Below are positions 1 through 9,302 of a stretch of 44,176 nt of DNA, piece by piece (the stretch's first letter is position 1; every line of letters begins with the position of its first letter). Below the pieces are notes generated by a model. It did no database searches, was not told where the DNA came from, and was given only the letters and a program-made list of their open reading frames with translations. Both the position numbers and the translations under genes were made by a program. The stretch is from Sideroxydans sp. Lineage in GTDB: Bacteria; Pseudomonadota; Gammaproteobacteria; Burkholderiales; Gallionellaceae. Where the stretch lies: NCBI GenBank assembly GCA_028687425.1, contig JAQUAD010000019.1, forward strand, positions 1 to 44,176, written 5' to 3'.

Positions 1-124
1 CACCGAACTTGCGCGACAGAACGGTCGTGATCGCCGCTGTCAGTGTGGTCTTGCCGTGGTCAACGTGGCCGATCGTGCCAACGTTTACGTGCGGTTTCGT
101 ACGTTCAAATTTGCTCTTTGCCAT
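1..124 (-). CDS. tuf: Elongation factor Tu, N-terminal fragment
   Basis: Elongation factor Tu is the GTPase that carries aminoacyl-tRNA to the ribosome. Only the first 41 codons are inside the window and the gene runs off the left edge. The peptide opens [19 protein letters not shown] and continues into the P-loop GHVDHGKT, which is diagnostic for EF-Tu. The start is the ATG at 124-122, preceded by a GGGGG Shine-Dalgarno-like run. It lies downstream of the Tyr, Gly and Thr tRNA genes on the same strand, the classical tRNA-tufB arrangement, so it is probably the tufB-type copy and co-transcribed with them. Whether a second tuf copy exists cannot be seen here. Confidence 0.97.
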   Translation of the reverse strand, partial: MAKSKFERTKPHVNVGTIGHVDHGKTTLTAAITTVLSRKFG

Positions 125-177
125 GATAATCCCCCATCAACCCAATTAACGAAAAGAACCTAATAACTTAAAAAATC

Positions 178-252
<75 letters not shown>

Positions 253-264
253 CTGCTTAAACTC

Positions 265-338
265 TGGAGCGGGTGAAGGGAATCGAACCCTCGTCATAAG
301 CTTGGAAGGCTTCTGCTCTACCATTGAGCTACACCCGC
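265..338 (-). tRNA. tRNA-Gly (TCC anticodon)
   Basis: On the minus strand the acceptor stem GCGGGTG pairs with CACCCGC, followed by T and CCA. The anticodon loop CTTCCAA gives anticodon TCC. The T-loop GGTTCGATTCC is canonical. It is the middle gene of the Tyr-Gly-Thr-tuf cluster, 12 bases upstream of tRNA-Thr. Confidence 0.97.
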
Positions 339-387
339 AAAACCCAACACCAGCCCACTTATTACAACAGCAAACTGCTTTTCAATT

Positions 388-473
388 TGGTGGAGGGGGA
401 CGGATTCGAACCATCGTACTCATAAGAGGGCAGATTTACAGTCTGCTGCCTTTAACCACTCGGCCACCCCTCC
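388..473 (-). tRNA. tRNA-Tyr (GTA anticodon)
   Basis: On the minus strand the gene begins GGAGGGGTGGCCGAG and has the long variable arm of a class II tRNA, at 86 nt including CCA. The anticodon stem CAGA/TCTG encloses CTGTAAA, giving anticodon GTA. It is the promoter-proximal gene of the tRNA-tuf cluster. Confidence 0.97.
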
Positions 474-487
474 AAAAAGAGCGCGCG

Positions 488-516
488 ATTATCCATATAA
501 CGACAGAATGTGTCAA
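488..516 (-). promoter_or_regulatory. Strong sigma-70 promoter for the tRNA-tuf cluster
   Basis: On the minus strand a perfect -35 TTGACA (511-516) is separated by exactly 17 bases from the -10 GATAAT (488-493). It is followed by a GC-rich stretch CGCGCGCTC just before tRNA-Tyr. A GC-rich discriminator after a near-consensus promoter is typical of stringently controlled stable-RNA operons. That regulation is inferred from the family, not shown. Confidence 0.88.
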
Positions 517-540
517 AGGGAAAATACGAAATAGCGCAAG

Positions 541-572
541 AATCCGCTCGGCCGCCCCCGCATCGGCGGATT
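541..572 (-). terminator. Possible hairpin terminator after the kinase gene
   Basis: AATCCGC (541-547) and GCGGATT (566-572) form inverted arms around a GC-rich core that can itself pair. The hairpin lies directly after the kinase stop codon and upstream of the tRNA promoter. No convincing U-tract follows on the minus strand, so intrinsic termination is only a possibility. Confidence 0.3.
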
Positions 573-575
573 TGA

Positions 576-2105
576 TTACTGCAAAACGGGCAAGCTTTCC
601 ATGTGGGCCATCAGTTGCTTCGCCGAGTAGCGTTGCGATTTGTCCTTGGCCATCATCGCGTCCAGCAACGGCTGCCAGTGCTGATATTCCGCCTGCAGCC
701 TGGGGGTTTCCGCTCGCAAATGTTGCTGCACGATGCTTTCCAGCGTGTTGCCCGTATACGGCTTGCGGCCGGTCAGCATGTTATAGAACACAGCCCCCAT
801 ACTATATATGTCGGTTCGATCATCCTCGGCCACTCCCAGGGCTTGTTCCGGACTCATGAAGTATGGCGTCGCCACCACCGCGTCCAGATGCCCATCCATG
901 CGCACCTCATGCATGCGACGCGCCACCCCAAAATCCCCCAGCACGGCCGAATCGTCGTCGCGCAACATGATGTTCTCCGGCTTGATATCGCGATGAATGA
1001 TGCCTCGCTCGTGGACTTCGGCCAGGGCGTGCACGATCTCGCGCAACACGCGCCAAGCATCGGCTCCCGGCATCCCATTCTTGCCGATACGCTGCTTGAG
1101 CGTTCCGCCCGGCAGATATTCCATCACGATGAACAAGGCGTCGTCAGTTACACCCTGATCGTAGATTTGCAGCACATGCGGATGGCGCACTTGTTCCAGC
1201 AGACCATATTCCTCGACGAACCGGTACAACACATCGCTATCTTCAGACACGCTACTATCAGCGAACTTAAGAGCCATGAGTGCCTTGTCACTCAGACGCT
1301 CGGCAAGGAATACGCTGGACATACCGCCTCGCCCCACCGGCTTCAGACAGCGATAGCCCGGCACTATCGGCAAACCTGCCTCCTCATCCGTACCGCTTTC
1401 AAACGTAGCCGGATCAAATGCTCTATATATACCGGAGCGCGCCCCTCTATCCAGCTTCAGCGTCGCATCCAGCTTGTCCCCTGCCTCAACCTCGCGCACC
1501 ACCACTACTTCTGCCACATGCACCGGCTCTTTCAGCCAGTCCGCTCCCAGCGTGCCGCGTCTACGTGTCAATATCCCCGACCCGACCGCAGCCAGCGTCT
1601 GCTCGCTGCACACCACATTCCAGTCCAGATCCCTGGATTTGACCGACAGCAATGAGGCAATGGATACCGCATGACCGCAAATGATGCGCTGTCCGTCCGT
1701 CCTGTGACTGAACTCGGCAAAGACCAGTTCGCCGGTATGGATGCCCACGCCGACACCGAAGTGATCGAAGCCTTGCTCAGGAAATGCCTGCCGAATCAGG
1801 AATCGAGTCTGATAGGCAATGAGGGCGATCGCCAATGCACAACGTAGCGCTCGACGGGCATGATTATCCGCCCCGGGCTCATCGAAGAACGTCACCAGCA
1901 TGCCGTGATTGCTGATCGAGGTCAGCACCCCCTGCTGCTGCTCGACCTGCGCGCCGACCTTTTCGTAATAGCTCGCCATCAGACTGGCCAGGTTGGCGGC
2001 CGACACGCGCTCCGTCAGATGGATGAAATCGCGGATGATGATGCTCACCACGGTCGCATTGCTCGGCACATTGCATGCCGGCATCCCCGTACTCAAGCCC
2101 CTCAT
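576..2105 (-). CDS. Nucleotide cyclase-like / Ser-Thr protein kinase fusion
   Basis: A 509-residue predicted cytoplasmic protein in two parts. Residues about 18-200 resemble a class III adenylate/guanylate cyclase homology domain: VSIIIRDFIHLTE aligns with the metal-binding first strand and VGIHTGELVF with the typical GIHTGE segment. The second metal-binding Asp is not evident, since ISNHGMLVTF stands where IGDGxMAxF is expected, so this half may be sensory or inactive. Residues about 251-495 are a Hanks-type kinase with glycine loop GRGGMSSV, lysine in ALMALK, catalytic HRDIKPEN (near 371), DFG (near 391) and TPYFMSPEQ. The start chosen is the ATG at 2105, which overlaps the radC stop as TAATG; an in-frame ATG at 2138 would run deeper into radC. 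No membrane segment is obvious. The substrate is unknown. Confidence 0.9.
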   Translation of the reverse strand: MRGLSTGMPACNVPSNATVVSIIIRDFIHLTERVSAANLASLMASYYEKVGAQVEQQQGVLTSISNHGMLVTFFDEPGADNHARRALRCALAIALIAYQTRFLIRQAFPEQGFDHFGVGVGIHTGELVFAEFSHRTDGQRIICGHAVSIASLLSVKSRDLDWNVVCSEQTLAAVGSGILTRRRGTLGADWLKEPVHVAEVVVVREVEAGDKLDATLKLDRGARSGIYRAFDPATFESGTDEEAGLPIVPGYRCLKPVGRGGMSSVFLAERLSDKALMALKFADSSVSEDSDVLYRFVEEYGLLEQVRHPHVLQIYDQGVTDDALFIVMEYLPGGTLKQRIGKNGMPGADAWRVLREIVHALAEVHERGIIHRDIKPENIMLRDDDSAVLGDFGVARRMHEVRMDGHLDAVVATPYFMSPEQALGVAEDDRTDIYSMGAVFYNMLTGRKPYTGNTLESIVQQHLRAETPRLQAEYQHWQPLLDAMMAKDKSQRYSAKQLMAHMESLPVLQ

Positions 2106-2779
2106 TACAAGAGGCCTTTCTCTGCGAATGACAAGCAACTCGCGCCAGCCACGATGAAATGATCCAGCACCCGCACATCGACCAGACCCAAAGCCTGTTT
2201 CAAGGCGTCTGTCAGCAACTGGTCGGACTGGCTCGGCTCCGCCACGCCGGAAGGATGGTTGTGCGCGAAGATCAGTGCCGCCGCATTGTGGTGCAGGGCG
2301 CGCTTCACCACTTCGCGCGGATAGACGCTGGTCTGCGTCAATGTTCCGTGGAACAGCTCTTCCGCCGCGATCACGCGATGTTGCGCATCCAGAAACAATG
2401 CCACGAACACCTCCTGCTGCCTGCCCTGCAGCAACAGCCGCAGATAGTCGCGAACCGCTTGCGGAGAGTTCAAGGCATCGCCTGCATGCACCGCCTCTTT
2501 CAGCGCACGGCGCGACATCTCCAGCACCGCCTGCAACTGCACATACTTGGCGCGACCCAAGCCATGAATTTCGCAGAACGACTTCTCATCGGCAGCGAAC
2601 ATCGCAGTCAGTCCACCAAAATGCATCAGTACCTCGCGCGCCAGATCGACCGCGCTCTTACCGCGCACGCCGACCCGCAGGAATATCGCCAACAGCTCCG
2701 CATCCGACAGTGCCGCTGCACCGCGCTGCAACAACCTCTCCCGAGGCCGCTCCCCTTCCGGCCAGTCCACGATACTCAT
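2105..2779 (-). CDS. radC: RadC family JAB/MPN-domain protein
   Basis: A 224-residue RadC-family protein. The N-terminal third has the UPF0758/HhH-like region ([15 protein letters not shown], then [20 protein letters not shown]). The C-terminal half is a JAB/MPN metalloprotease-like domain with the metal signature HNHPSG followed by S and D in [10 protein letters not shown]. RadC was once assigned to DNA repair; its biochemical role is unsettled. The ATG at 2779 has AGGGG about 7 bases upstream. The stop overlaps the start of the kinase gene, so the two are translationally coupled. The 189 bases upstream hold no gene I can support. Confidence 0.96.
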   Translation of the reverse strand: MSIVDWPEGERPRERLLQRGAAALSDAELLAIFLRVGVRGKSAVDLAREVLMHFGGLTAMFAADEKSFCEIHGLGRAKYVQLQAVLEMSRRALKEAVHAGDALNSPQAVRDYLRLLLQGRQQEVFVALFLDAQHRVIAAEELFHGTLTQTSVYPREVVKRALHHNAAALIFAHNHPSGVAEPSQSDQLLTDALKQALGLVDVRVLDHFIVAGASCLSFAEKGLL

Positions 2780-2968
2780 CGCATTCCCCTATCAGAACAG
2801 ATGCGGCCGCTCATCACGAAACAATGACCATTGAAAATTTATGACTATTCTAGGGGGCGTTCGAAATAAACACCATGTCTATGATGAAAAACCCGCAAGA
2901 AGAAATCAGCACCCAGCACAGACTGCGCTGGCAGATGCAATGACAGGACTGCAGAATGGCGCCGCTAA

Positions 2969-3214
2969 TCAATCCGACGATGTTTCCTGACGAGCAGCTT
3001 CCTGCTCGGCGAGCGTTTTCAGAAAATCGGCAATATCCCATTCACAGCCGCCGCATCCGGAGAGCGCGCCCGTCCACCTGGAAATAGCCGCCATATCCTT
3101 ACCTTGCTCAAACAGACTCCGGATATAGCCACGCCTGGTACCGCTGCAATGGCACAGCACCTCGTCTTCCGCGACATCAGCTTGATTCGTCGGACGTTCA
3201 CGACTACAGCTCAT
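2969..3214 (-). CDS. BFD-like [2Fe-2S]-binding protein
   Basis: A small 81-residue protein whose middle matches the bacterioferritin-associated ferredoxin-type [2Fe-2S] domain: CHC in VLCHCSGTRRG, then GCGGCEWDI about 30 residues later, giving the C-x-C and C-x2-C ligand pairs. The start is the ATG at 3214, which gives MSCSRERPTNQAD and overlaps the end of addA by 11 bases, so it is probably the last gene of that operon. Family members carry electrons to bacterioferritin or act as cluster-binding modules in larger enzymes. No bacterioferritin gene is nearby, so the partner is unknown. The tail, rich in Glu and Ala, is probably helical. Confidence 0.82.
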   Translation of the reverse strand: MSCSRERPTNQADVAEDEVLCHCSGTRRGYIRSLFEQGKDMAAISRWTGALSGCGGCEWDIADFLKTLAEQEAARQETSSD

Positions 3215-6200
3215 GCAACACCCCATCCGCAAACAACAGCGCACACCTGACAGCCTTGCCGACATACACCGTCTGCATCGCAGCCCGGTACTCCGCCATC
3301 TGCGCACGGTAGCGGCCCGCATCTTCCGCATCGGCCAGTTTGTAATCCAGCACCCAGACTTCATCATCGAACTCTACCAAGCGATCAATGCGTCTCAGCT
3401 CCCCAACGTCATTGATGTAGGGCATCTCATTGCAGGCCGTGCGATATTGCGTGGCATCGAAGAAGCGTGCCAGTTGCGGTGCCGCGAGCAGTCCACATAC
3501 TCTCTTCCAGAGCACATCCATCTCTGCATCAGGGATGGCGAGGCGTTGCTGCAGCATTGTCTGATCAGACGATCCATCCGTTAAATGCTGCAGTAAAGCA
3601 TGCAGCCAGATGCCGCGCTGCTGTTGAGTGCTGTTGCGGACCGCACGTTTCCCTGCAGGCGTGATAACTGGCAGCGATACGTTGCCCACACGCTCTGCGG
3701 CAACCTTATCCGTGACAAGTACAGGCACTGTGTACATCGGGTTGCGCTGCTCGCCGGTCACTGCCGCGATGCGCCCATACCAGGTGAGCTGCTTCGCCTC
3801 GCGCGCGCCCTGACTGCCGCTGACGATCAGCGCCTGTTGCGCGCGGGTCATGGCGACGTAGAGCAGATTCATCTCTTCGCGCGCTTGCTCGGCAGCATCC
3901 TGCTCGAACAAGGGCAGACGCTTCCTGCCGCGCGAAGCCTGATCTGCGTAGAGCGAAAAGTGCAGCGGCTGCGCCTCATGCGTCGGCCAGTCCAGCAGCA
4001 CATCGCTGCCGTCGCGGTTCTTCTTCTCAGCATTCGCGTCCAGCAGCCACACGATGGGCGCTTCCAGACCTTTGGATTCATGCACGGTATAGATGCGCAA
4101 CGCATCACCTGCCGCACCCAGCTTGCCTTCGTCCGGCGCATCGTCGGCGCTGTCGCGCAGCTCGCGCAACTCCTGCAGGAAACGCGGCAGACTGGGATAG
4201 CGTCCGGCATCGACGCTCAGCGCGATTTCCATGAAGGCATGCAGGTTGGCTGTCACCTTGGTGCGCATCTCGTTTGGCAGCACTGCGTTGTAGCGGGCGA
4301 TCACATCTCCTTCGAAGTAGATGCGGTCCAGCAAGTCGTGCACCGGCAGCTTGTCGGCCAGCGCGAGCCAGTGTTGCAGCAGTTCTGCTGCACGTTGCAG
4401 TGAGACTGAAGCTTCGGTCATCTGTTGCAGACGCGACCACCAGCTCGTTTTGACGGACTCGCCGTCGGACACAGAGTTGTCCTGCGCCAGCGCCATCAAG
4501 TCTGCATCGCTGCACGCGAAGATCGGCGTGCGCAGCACCTGCGCCAGCGCCAGATCGGCGAAGGGGGTGATGAGGAACAGCAGCAGTGCCTGGATGTCTT
4601 CCGCTTCCAGCGTGTCGAGCAGGCCACCGCGACGCGAACTGATGAAGGGGATATGGCGCGCGCGCAGGGCTTCTTCATAAATTGCAAGGTGAGTACGGCT
4701 GCGCACCAGCACCATGATGTCGCCATAGCTCGCGCAGCGCGCTACGCCCTCATCATGCACCGCCCATTCGTTGGCGATAACCTGTAGTTGTTCGGCAAAC
4801 TGTCCGGCCTCGATGTGGCGCGCGCCTTCGCCTGTCTCTGCGCGCGGCGTGGTGAGTGGATCGCGCAGCACGAGTTGCGCATCCTCAGCAACCGCGTCTT
4901 CCTCGTACTCGGCTTCCGCCAGTGGCAACACCAGCACATGGCCGGGCAAGTCTTTCTGGTGCGTCTGGTGCTCGACGAACTCGAATCCTTCCGGCTGCTC
5001 GCGGAACACAGCATTCACCGCATCCACCACAGCTTGCGAATTGCGACGCGTGAGGCTGTTGCCCAGCGTCTCGGCATTGAAGTTCTGTTGCAGGTATTCG
5101 CGTGCCACGCCGAACAGACGCGCATCGGCGCGGCGGAAGCGGTAGATGGATTGCTTGGGATCACCCACCACGAACACGCTCGGTTGGGACTCCACCGCTA
5201 CCGCAGCGTCGAACCACGCGCGCATGATCTGCCATTGCAGCGGATTGGTATCCTGAAACTCGTCTAGCAACACATGGTGGTAGCGACTGTCGAGTTTGTA
5301 TTGCATGGTCTCGGCATGTTCGCTCTGTTGCAGTAGACGACACAGTTGCCATTCCAGATCGGAGAAATCCATCTGCTGCTTCTGCGACTTGAGCGACTGA
5401 TAGCGCTCAAGAAATGCCACGCCGCAATGCAACACGGCTTCGTTCAAACGATAGGCTTGCTGCTCGGCCAGTGTATCCCGCACTTCCTGCACACTGGCAA
5501 ACAGTGCATCGCGGGTGAACAAATAGGCTTCGGCATCCTGCTTCTTGGTTGGCTTGAAACTGCGCGGCTCATCGGCCTGCGTGAACAGCAAGGGCGACAC
5601 CGCAGCAAAACGCGCCTCGGGGGCGTTGTCCGTCCAGGCTTGCTCCAGCTCGCTGGCTTTCTTTGCCTGCGTGTCGGTGCCGTTGCTCGCCAGCTGGCGC
5701 ACGAGGGCGAAATACACTTCCTCACTGTTGCCGCACATACCCCAATCGGCGACCGGGTCGAAATCCATGTCCACCGCCAGATCGTTGCGCAGATTCTCCA
5801 GCGCGTATATCAGCTCATCCTGATGCCCCTGCGTATATGCCCACCACTCGGCGCGCTTGGCGAGGAAGTTGAACAGCAGTTTGCGCGTATTGAACAAGCC
5901 GTGTGTCTCGAACAGCCATTGCATGTATTGCGCCTGTTCGCCATCCGGCTGCTTGCGCATCTGCTCCAGCAATTCTTCCCAAGCTTCCTCCTGCTCTGCA
6001 CCCGCACGTTCCAGCAGGCTCATGCCCTGCATCACATCCGCATTCAGCGGCGCGCGCTGCATGACCTGCATGAACCAGCCGTGGAAGGTGCTGATGGTGA
6101 TAGCGGGTTGCGCCAGCAGTACTTCTTTATAGAGTGCGCGCGCACGTTGCAGCTGTTCTTCGCTCAGCTCCGCAATACCGCGCTCGGCGAAGAACTGACG

Positions 6201-6428
6201 CACGAAAGCTTCGTCCCCCATCGCCAGATTACGCAGCCACAGTTGCAAACGCGCCTGCATCTCCTGCGCAGCCTTGCGCGTGAAGGTGATTGCGAGGATG
6301 GCCGAGGGCGGCGCACCGTCCAGCAACAGACGCACGATGCGTGACACCAGCAACCATGTCTTGCCGCTGCCGGCGCAGGCTTCGACCACGACGCTACGCT
6401 GCGGATCGAGGGCGATGTGGTTGCTCAT
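3204..6428 (-). CDS. addA: AddA-like UvrD-family helicase/exonuclease
   Basis: A 1074-residue superfamily 1A helicase-nuclease of the AddA/RecB type, which works with AddB on double-strand ends to make recombinogenic 3' tails. Seen in the sequence: Walker A EACAGSGKT near residues 16-24, motif Ia AITFTRKAAQEMQ, Walker B LLDEFQDTNPLQW, motif III FVVGDPKQSIYRFRRAD, motif V YTVHESKGLEAPIVWLL, motif VI LLYVAMTRAQQ, and a C-terminal RecB-type nuclease motif around RIDRLVEF...VLDYK. The start is the ATG at 6428 (MSNHIALD), overlapping the addB stop as ATGA with AAGGGG about 8 bases upstream; an ATG at 6434 is too close to that ribosome-binding site. Length fits the family. Confidence 0.93.
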   Translation of the reverse strand: MSNHIALDPQRSVVVEACAGSGKTWLLVSRIVRLLLDGAPPSAILAITFTRKAAQEMQARLQLWLRNLAMGDEAFVRQFFAERGIAELSEEQLQRARALYKEVLLAQPAITISTFHGWFMQVMQRAPLNADVMQGMSLLERAGAEQEEAWEELLEQMRKQPDGEQAQYMQWLFETHGLFNTRKLLFNFLAKRAEWWAYTQGHQDELIYALENLRNDLAVDMDFDPVADWGMCGNSEEVYFALVRQLASNGTDTQAKKASELEQAWTDNAPEARFAAVSPLLFTQADEPRSFKPTKKQDAEAYLFTRDALFASVQEVRDTLAEQQAYRLNEAVLHCGVAFLERYQSLKSQKQQMDFSDLEWQLCRLLQQSEHAETMQYKLDSRYHHVLLDEFQDTNPLQWQIMRAWFDAAVAVESQPSVFVVGDPKQSIYRFRRADARLFGVAREYLQQNFNAETLGNSLTRRNSQAVVDAVNAVFREQPEGFEFVEHQTHQKDLPGHVLVLPLAEAEYEEDAVAEDAQLVLRDPLTTPRAETGEGARHIEAGQFAEQLQVIANEWAVHDEGVARCASYGDIMVLVRSRTHLAIYEEALRARHIPFISSRRGGLLDTLEAEDIQALLLFLITPFADLALAQVLRTPIFACSDADLMALAQDNSVSDGESVKTSWWSRLQQMTEASVSLQRAAELLQHWLALADKLPVHDLLDRIYFEGDVIARYNAVLPNEMRTKVTANLHAFMEIALSVDAGRYPSLPRFLQELRELRDSADDAPDEGKLGAAGDALRIYTVHESKGLEAPIVWLLDANAEKKNRDGSDVLLDWPTHEAQPLHFSLYADQASRGRKRLPLFEQDAAEQAREEMNLLYVAMTRAQQALIVSGSQGAREAKQLTWYGRIAAVTGEQRNPMYTVPVLVTDKVAAERVGNVSLPVITPAGKRAVRNSTQQQRGIWLHALLQHLTDGSSDQTMLQQRLAIPDAEMDVLWKRVCGLLAAPQLARFFDATQYRTACNEMPYINDVGELRRIDRLVEFDDEVWVLDYKLADAEDAGRYRAQMAEYRAAMQTVYVGKAVRCALLFADGVLHEL

Positions 6429-8974
6429 TGCCATTCCCCTTTGCGGCACACGCCGCGCACTTCACAGTACGCACACACCATGTCGATGCCGTTCGCAGGC
6501 AACCCTGCACCGCCACGTATCTCGCCCACCACTTCTACCAGCCGCTCGGCATTCAGTTGCGCCAGCAAAGGTACGTCTTCACTGGGTGCAATCTGCTTTA
6601 CCTTGCCGCTCTCTATGGAAACGAAAGCCGCATCCGCCGCTTCATGAGCATAGGCGTAGCAAGCGAGCTGCACATCCTCGCCCGGCTCTTTCAATTTATT
6701 GCGCAGCAGCTGATCGCTCTGAGTCTTGTAATCCAGCACCAGCTTTTCGTCGCCACGCACGTCCAGCCGGTCGATACGGCCGCGCAGGCGTATGCCTTCC
6801 AGCGGCCAGTTGAAATCCTGTTCTGATTCCGCATAGCGCCAGCCTTCGGCCTCGCGCGCCGTCTGCCATTCGAGATATGCAGGCAAGGATTGCATCCAGC
6901 GCGCCAACCAGGCGCGCGCAGTGAAATCATGTTCCAGCAGGTCTGTAAACACTTCGTCGCTGATGCGCTGCAAGGCCGCCACCATCTGTTCCGCATCGCC
7001 TTGCATCACCAGCGGATACTGTTGGTGGAAGCGCTGCAGGATGGTGTGCACGCGCTCGCCGTAATCGCGCTTCTCTATAGCTTCCTGCACCTCATCCAGC
7101 TCGTTCAACTTCAAGATGTGGCGCGCATAGTATTGATAGGGGCAGGCCACCAGCGAGTTGTAGCCGCTGATGGAGATGCTGCCCGGCACGTAGTCCGGCG
7201 AGACACTCGGCGCAGGCTGCGCTGACTGCGCAAGTTCGACATGCTGCGCATCTTCAGATGCCAGATATGCGTGCAACTCGGTCTCGCTCAAATCATCCCC
7301 GTGCATCTGTTGATACGCATCGCGCAACATCTGCAGGAACGGACTGAGCAAACGCGCTTCGCCGTCCTGCTCCTTCTGCCAGGTGACCAGCACCTCGCTG
7401 TTCATGGCGAGCAAAGCGCGCAGGTCGTCGTGCTGGCGCGTGGCATGAAAGCTGCGAGTGGGCAGGCCCAGCGTGGAACGCACCGCATCGTTGAACCAGC
7501 GTCCGCCATCGCCCGCGCTGGGCAGATGGTCGGCATCGCAACCCAGCAACAGCACCGCATCGAAACTGCGCCAGCGCGTCGCCGCCAGATGGGTGAAACG
7601 CACCGGGCTGTCTATGCTGCTGTCGCGGAAGGTGGCGATATCCAGTTGCTGCGCCAGCCAGCGCCGCCATTCTGCGAACCTGTAACGGCCTTCGTCGTTG
7701 TGCAATTCCTGCCGGCAGGTCTCAATCGCGCGCAGCAATTGCTGTCCGGCATCGTCCTGCTGCAACCCGGCTTCTATGCCCAGCACGTTCAGGCTTTGCT
7801 GCAAGGCAGTCAGCCATTCCGCCAGCGTCTGCTTCTTGTTCTGCGCCAGCAAGGCTGCAGCCTGCCGCAAGCGCGCCAAAGGTTGGCGCAATGAAACTTC
7901 GTGTTCGGTGAGCGCAACGAATTTTTCCAGCCCGGCGACCACACCCTGCTTGCGCAGCAGTTGTTCCAGTTGGTACACCGCCGATTTGCGTTCCCCCGCA
8001 GTCATGTCGGCGAAGATGTACGGCGACTTGAGCAGGTCCAGCAGGTCGTGGTGGTAGAAATCGCTTTGCAGCGCAGTCAGCCAGCGGTCGAGCACGGTGC
8101 TCACCGACAGCGTGGCAAAGGTCCAGCCGCTCTCGTCCGCCACCAATATCTCGGCGCGTTCCAGCAATGCACGCGCTCGGCGCGCCACTACACGATCCTG
8201 CGCAACGATGGCGATGTTATGTTTGCCATCGGCGAGCCAGCGGCGCACCTGCATGGCGGCGGCGCGTGCTTCCTGTTCGAGCGAGGTGGCGGCGAAGAAC
8301 AATGGCGCTTTAGCATTCACGTCCATCTCGCGCACATCGAACACCTTCACCAGCGCGCGCTGCTCATATTCTTCAAGGAAGCGTTGCTCCAGCGCATCCC
8401 ATTCCGATGTGCGCAACACATACAAGGGACGGTCTGCCTGCTGTGCCAGTTTGCCCAGACGCATCTGGTAGGCACGTGCGGCATCCAGCTCATCACCACT
8501 CTGCATGGCATGCCACAACTCGAACACGAGGCGCGCTTCCAGCTGCAGCGTGGTGTTCTGTCTGGCCTGATAGGCCTGCTGCACGGCGGCGGCAAAAGCA
8601 TCGGCATGCTCCGGCAATGCGTGCAATGCATGCGTGAGTTCGTCGAACAGTTTGAGTAACTCCTGCGTCATGCTCCACAGATCGGCATGCTCGAACCATT
8701 GCAGTTTACGCAGTTGCTGGTAGAGCATGGCGCTGCGCTGGCTGTCGCTGGCGACGGGCGCAGCCAGCGGCACGCTTTGCGCCCACTCGTTCAACGTCAC
8801 CATCTGCGGCAGCAGGATGGCTTGTACTTGCGCACAGCGTATCAGGGCCTGCGCCAGCGGCTGCGCGGCATGCATATTGGGGAAGATGACGGTGATGCCG
8901 CGCAGGTCAGGCGCGGGATGCGCCGCGAGTATGCGCTGGGCGACGCGATCGAAAAGCTCGGCTGGCTTGCTCAC
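6425..8974 (-). CDS. addB: AddB-like nuclease subunit with iron-sulfur staple
   Basis: An 849-residue partner of AddA. The N-terminal two thirds resemble an inactivated helicase fold and no Walker A is visible. The C-terminal part has a PD-(D/E)XK nuclease: [11 protein letters not shown] then LVLDYKTQ. One cysteine sits before the nuclease ([14 protein letters not shown]) and three at the very end ([10 protein letters not shown]), the pattern of the AddB-type [4Fe-4S] staple. This betaproteobacterial form is shorter than Bacillus AddB. The start is a GTG at 8974 overlapping the fdxA stop as GTGA, so translation of fdxA, addB and addA is coupled. Assignment of the nuclease and cluster motifs is good; chi-recognition function is inference. 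Confidence 0.9.
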   Translation of the reverse strand: MSKPAELFDRVAQRILAAHPAPDLRGITVIFPNMHAAQPLAQALIRCAQVQAILLPQMVTLNEWAQSVPLAAPVASDSQRSAMLYQQLRKLQWFEHADLWSMTQELLKLFDELTHALHALPEHADAFAAAVQQAYQARQNTTLQLEARLVFELWHAMQSGDELDAARAYQMRLGKLAQQADRPLYVLRTSEWDALEQRFLEEYEQRALVKVFDVREMDVNAKAPLFFAATSLEQEARAAAMQVRRWLADGKHNIAIVAQDRVVARRARALLERAEILVADESGWTFATLSVSTVLDRWLTALQSDFYHHDLLDLLKSPYIFADMTAGERKSAVYQLEQLLRKQGVVAGLEKFVALTEHEVSLRQPLARLRQAAALLAQNKKQTLAEWLTALQQSLNVLGIEAGLQQDDAGQQLLRAIETCRQELHNDEGRYRFAEWRRWLAQQLDIATFRDSSIDSPVRFTHLAATRWRSFDAVLLLGCDADHLPSAGDGGRWFNDAVRSTLGLPTRSFHATRQHDDLRALLAMNSEVLVTWQKEQDGEARLLSPFLQMLRDAYQQMHGDDLSETELHAYLASEDAQHVELAQSAQPAPSVSPDYVPGSISISGYNSLVACPYQYYARHILKLNELDEVQEAIEKRDYGERVHTILQRFHQQYPLVMQGDAEQMVAALQRISDEVFTDLLEHDFTARAWLARWMQSLPAYLEWQTAREAEGWRYAESEQDFNWPLEGIRLRGRIDRLDVRGDEKLVLDYKTQSDQLLRNKLKEPGEDVQLACYAYAHEAADAAFVSIESGKVKQIAPSEDVPLLAQLNAERLVEVVGEIRGGAGLPANGIDMVCAYCEVRGVCRKGEWQ

Positions 8975-9294
8975 CGCTTTAACAGATGAAGTTTGTCTTT
9001 GACCTTCAGCCAGTCATCGGCGTCGGCGGGCGCTTCCTTCTTCACGGTGATGGGCTGCCATTGTTTCGCCAGCTCGGCATTCAGGGCAATGAACTGCTGC
9101 TGATCTTCAGGCAGGTCGTCTGCGGCATAGATCGCATTGGCCGGACACTCGGGGACGCACAGCGAGCAGTCGATGCATTCTTCAGGATCGATGACGAGGA
9201 AGTTCTCGCCCTCACGGAAACAGTCGACCGGGCACACCTCCACACAGTCGGTATATTTGCAGTGGATACAGTTTTCGGCGACGACGTAGGTCAT
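8971..9294 (-). CDS. fdxA: 7Fe ferredoxin FdxA
   Basis: A 107-residue FdxA-type ferredoxin, a small cytoplasmic electron carrier with one [3Fe-4S] and one [4Fe-4S] cluster. The N-terminus [17 protein letters not shown] and the motifs CVEVCP and [12 protein letters not shown] are characteristic. The C-terminal extension ([12 protein letters not shown]) is also typical of FdxA. The start is the ATG at 9294, 8 bases after the amidotransferase gene. Its coupling to addB, which itself has an iron-sulfur site, is suggestive, but FdxA is a general redox carrier and no specific link is shown. Confidence 0.96.
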   Translation of the reverse strand: MTYVVAENCIHCKYTDCVEVCPVDCFREGENFLVIDPEECIDCSLCVPECPANAIYAADDLPEDQQQFIALNAELAKQWQPITVKKEAPADADDWLKVKDKLHLLKR

Positions 9295-9302
9295 GCCGCA
9301 TT

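Noticed and set aside
302-859. Open frame across the tRNA genes and kinase end
   Set aside because: It runs through tRNA-Gly and tRNA-Tyr and the tRNA promoter; not a gene.
2898-2936. CCAGCGCA/TGTGCTGG hairpin after the BFD-like gene as terminator
   Set aside because: An 8-base stem with a U/C-mixed tail is possible, but the run of T is broken and a G-U pair is needed; not strong enough to list as a feature.
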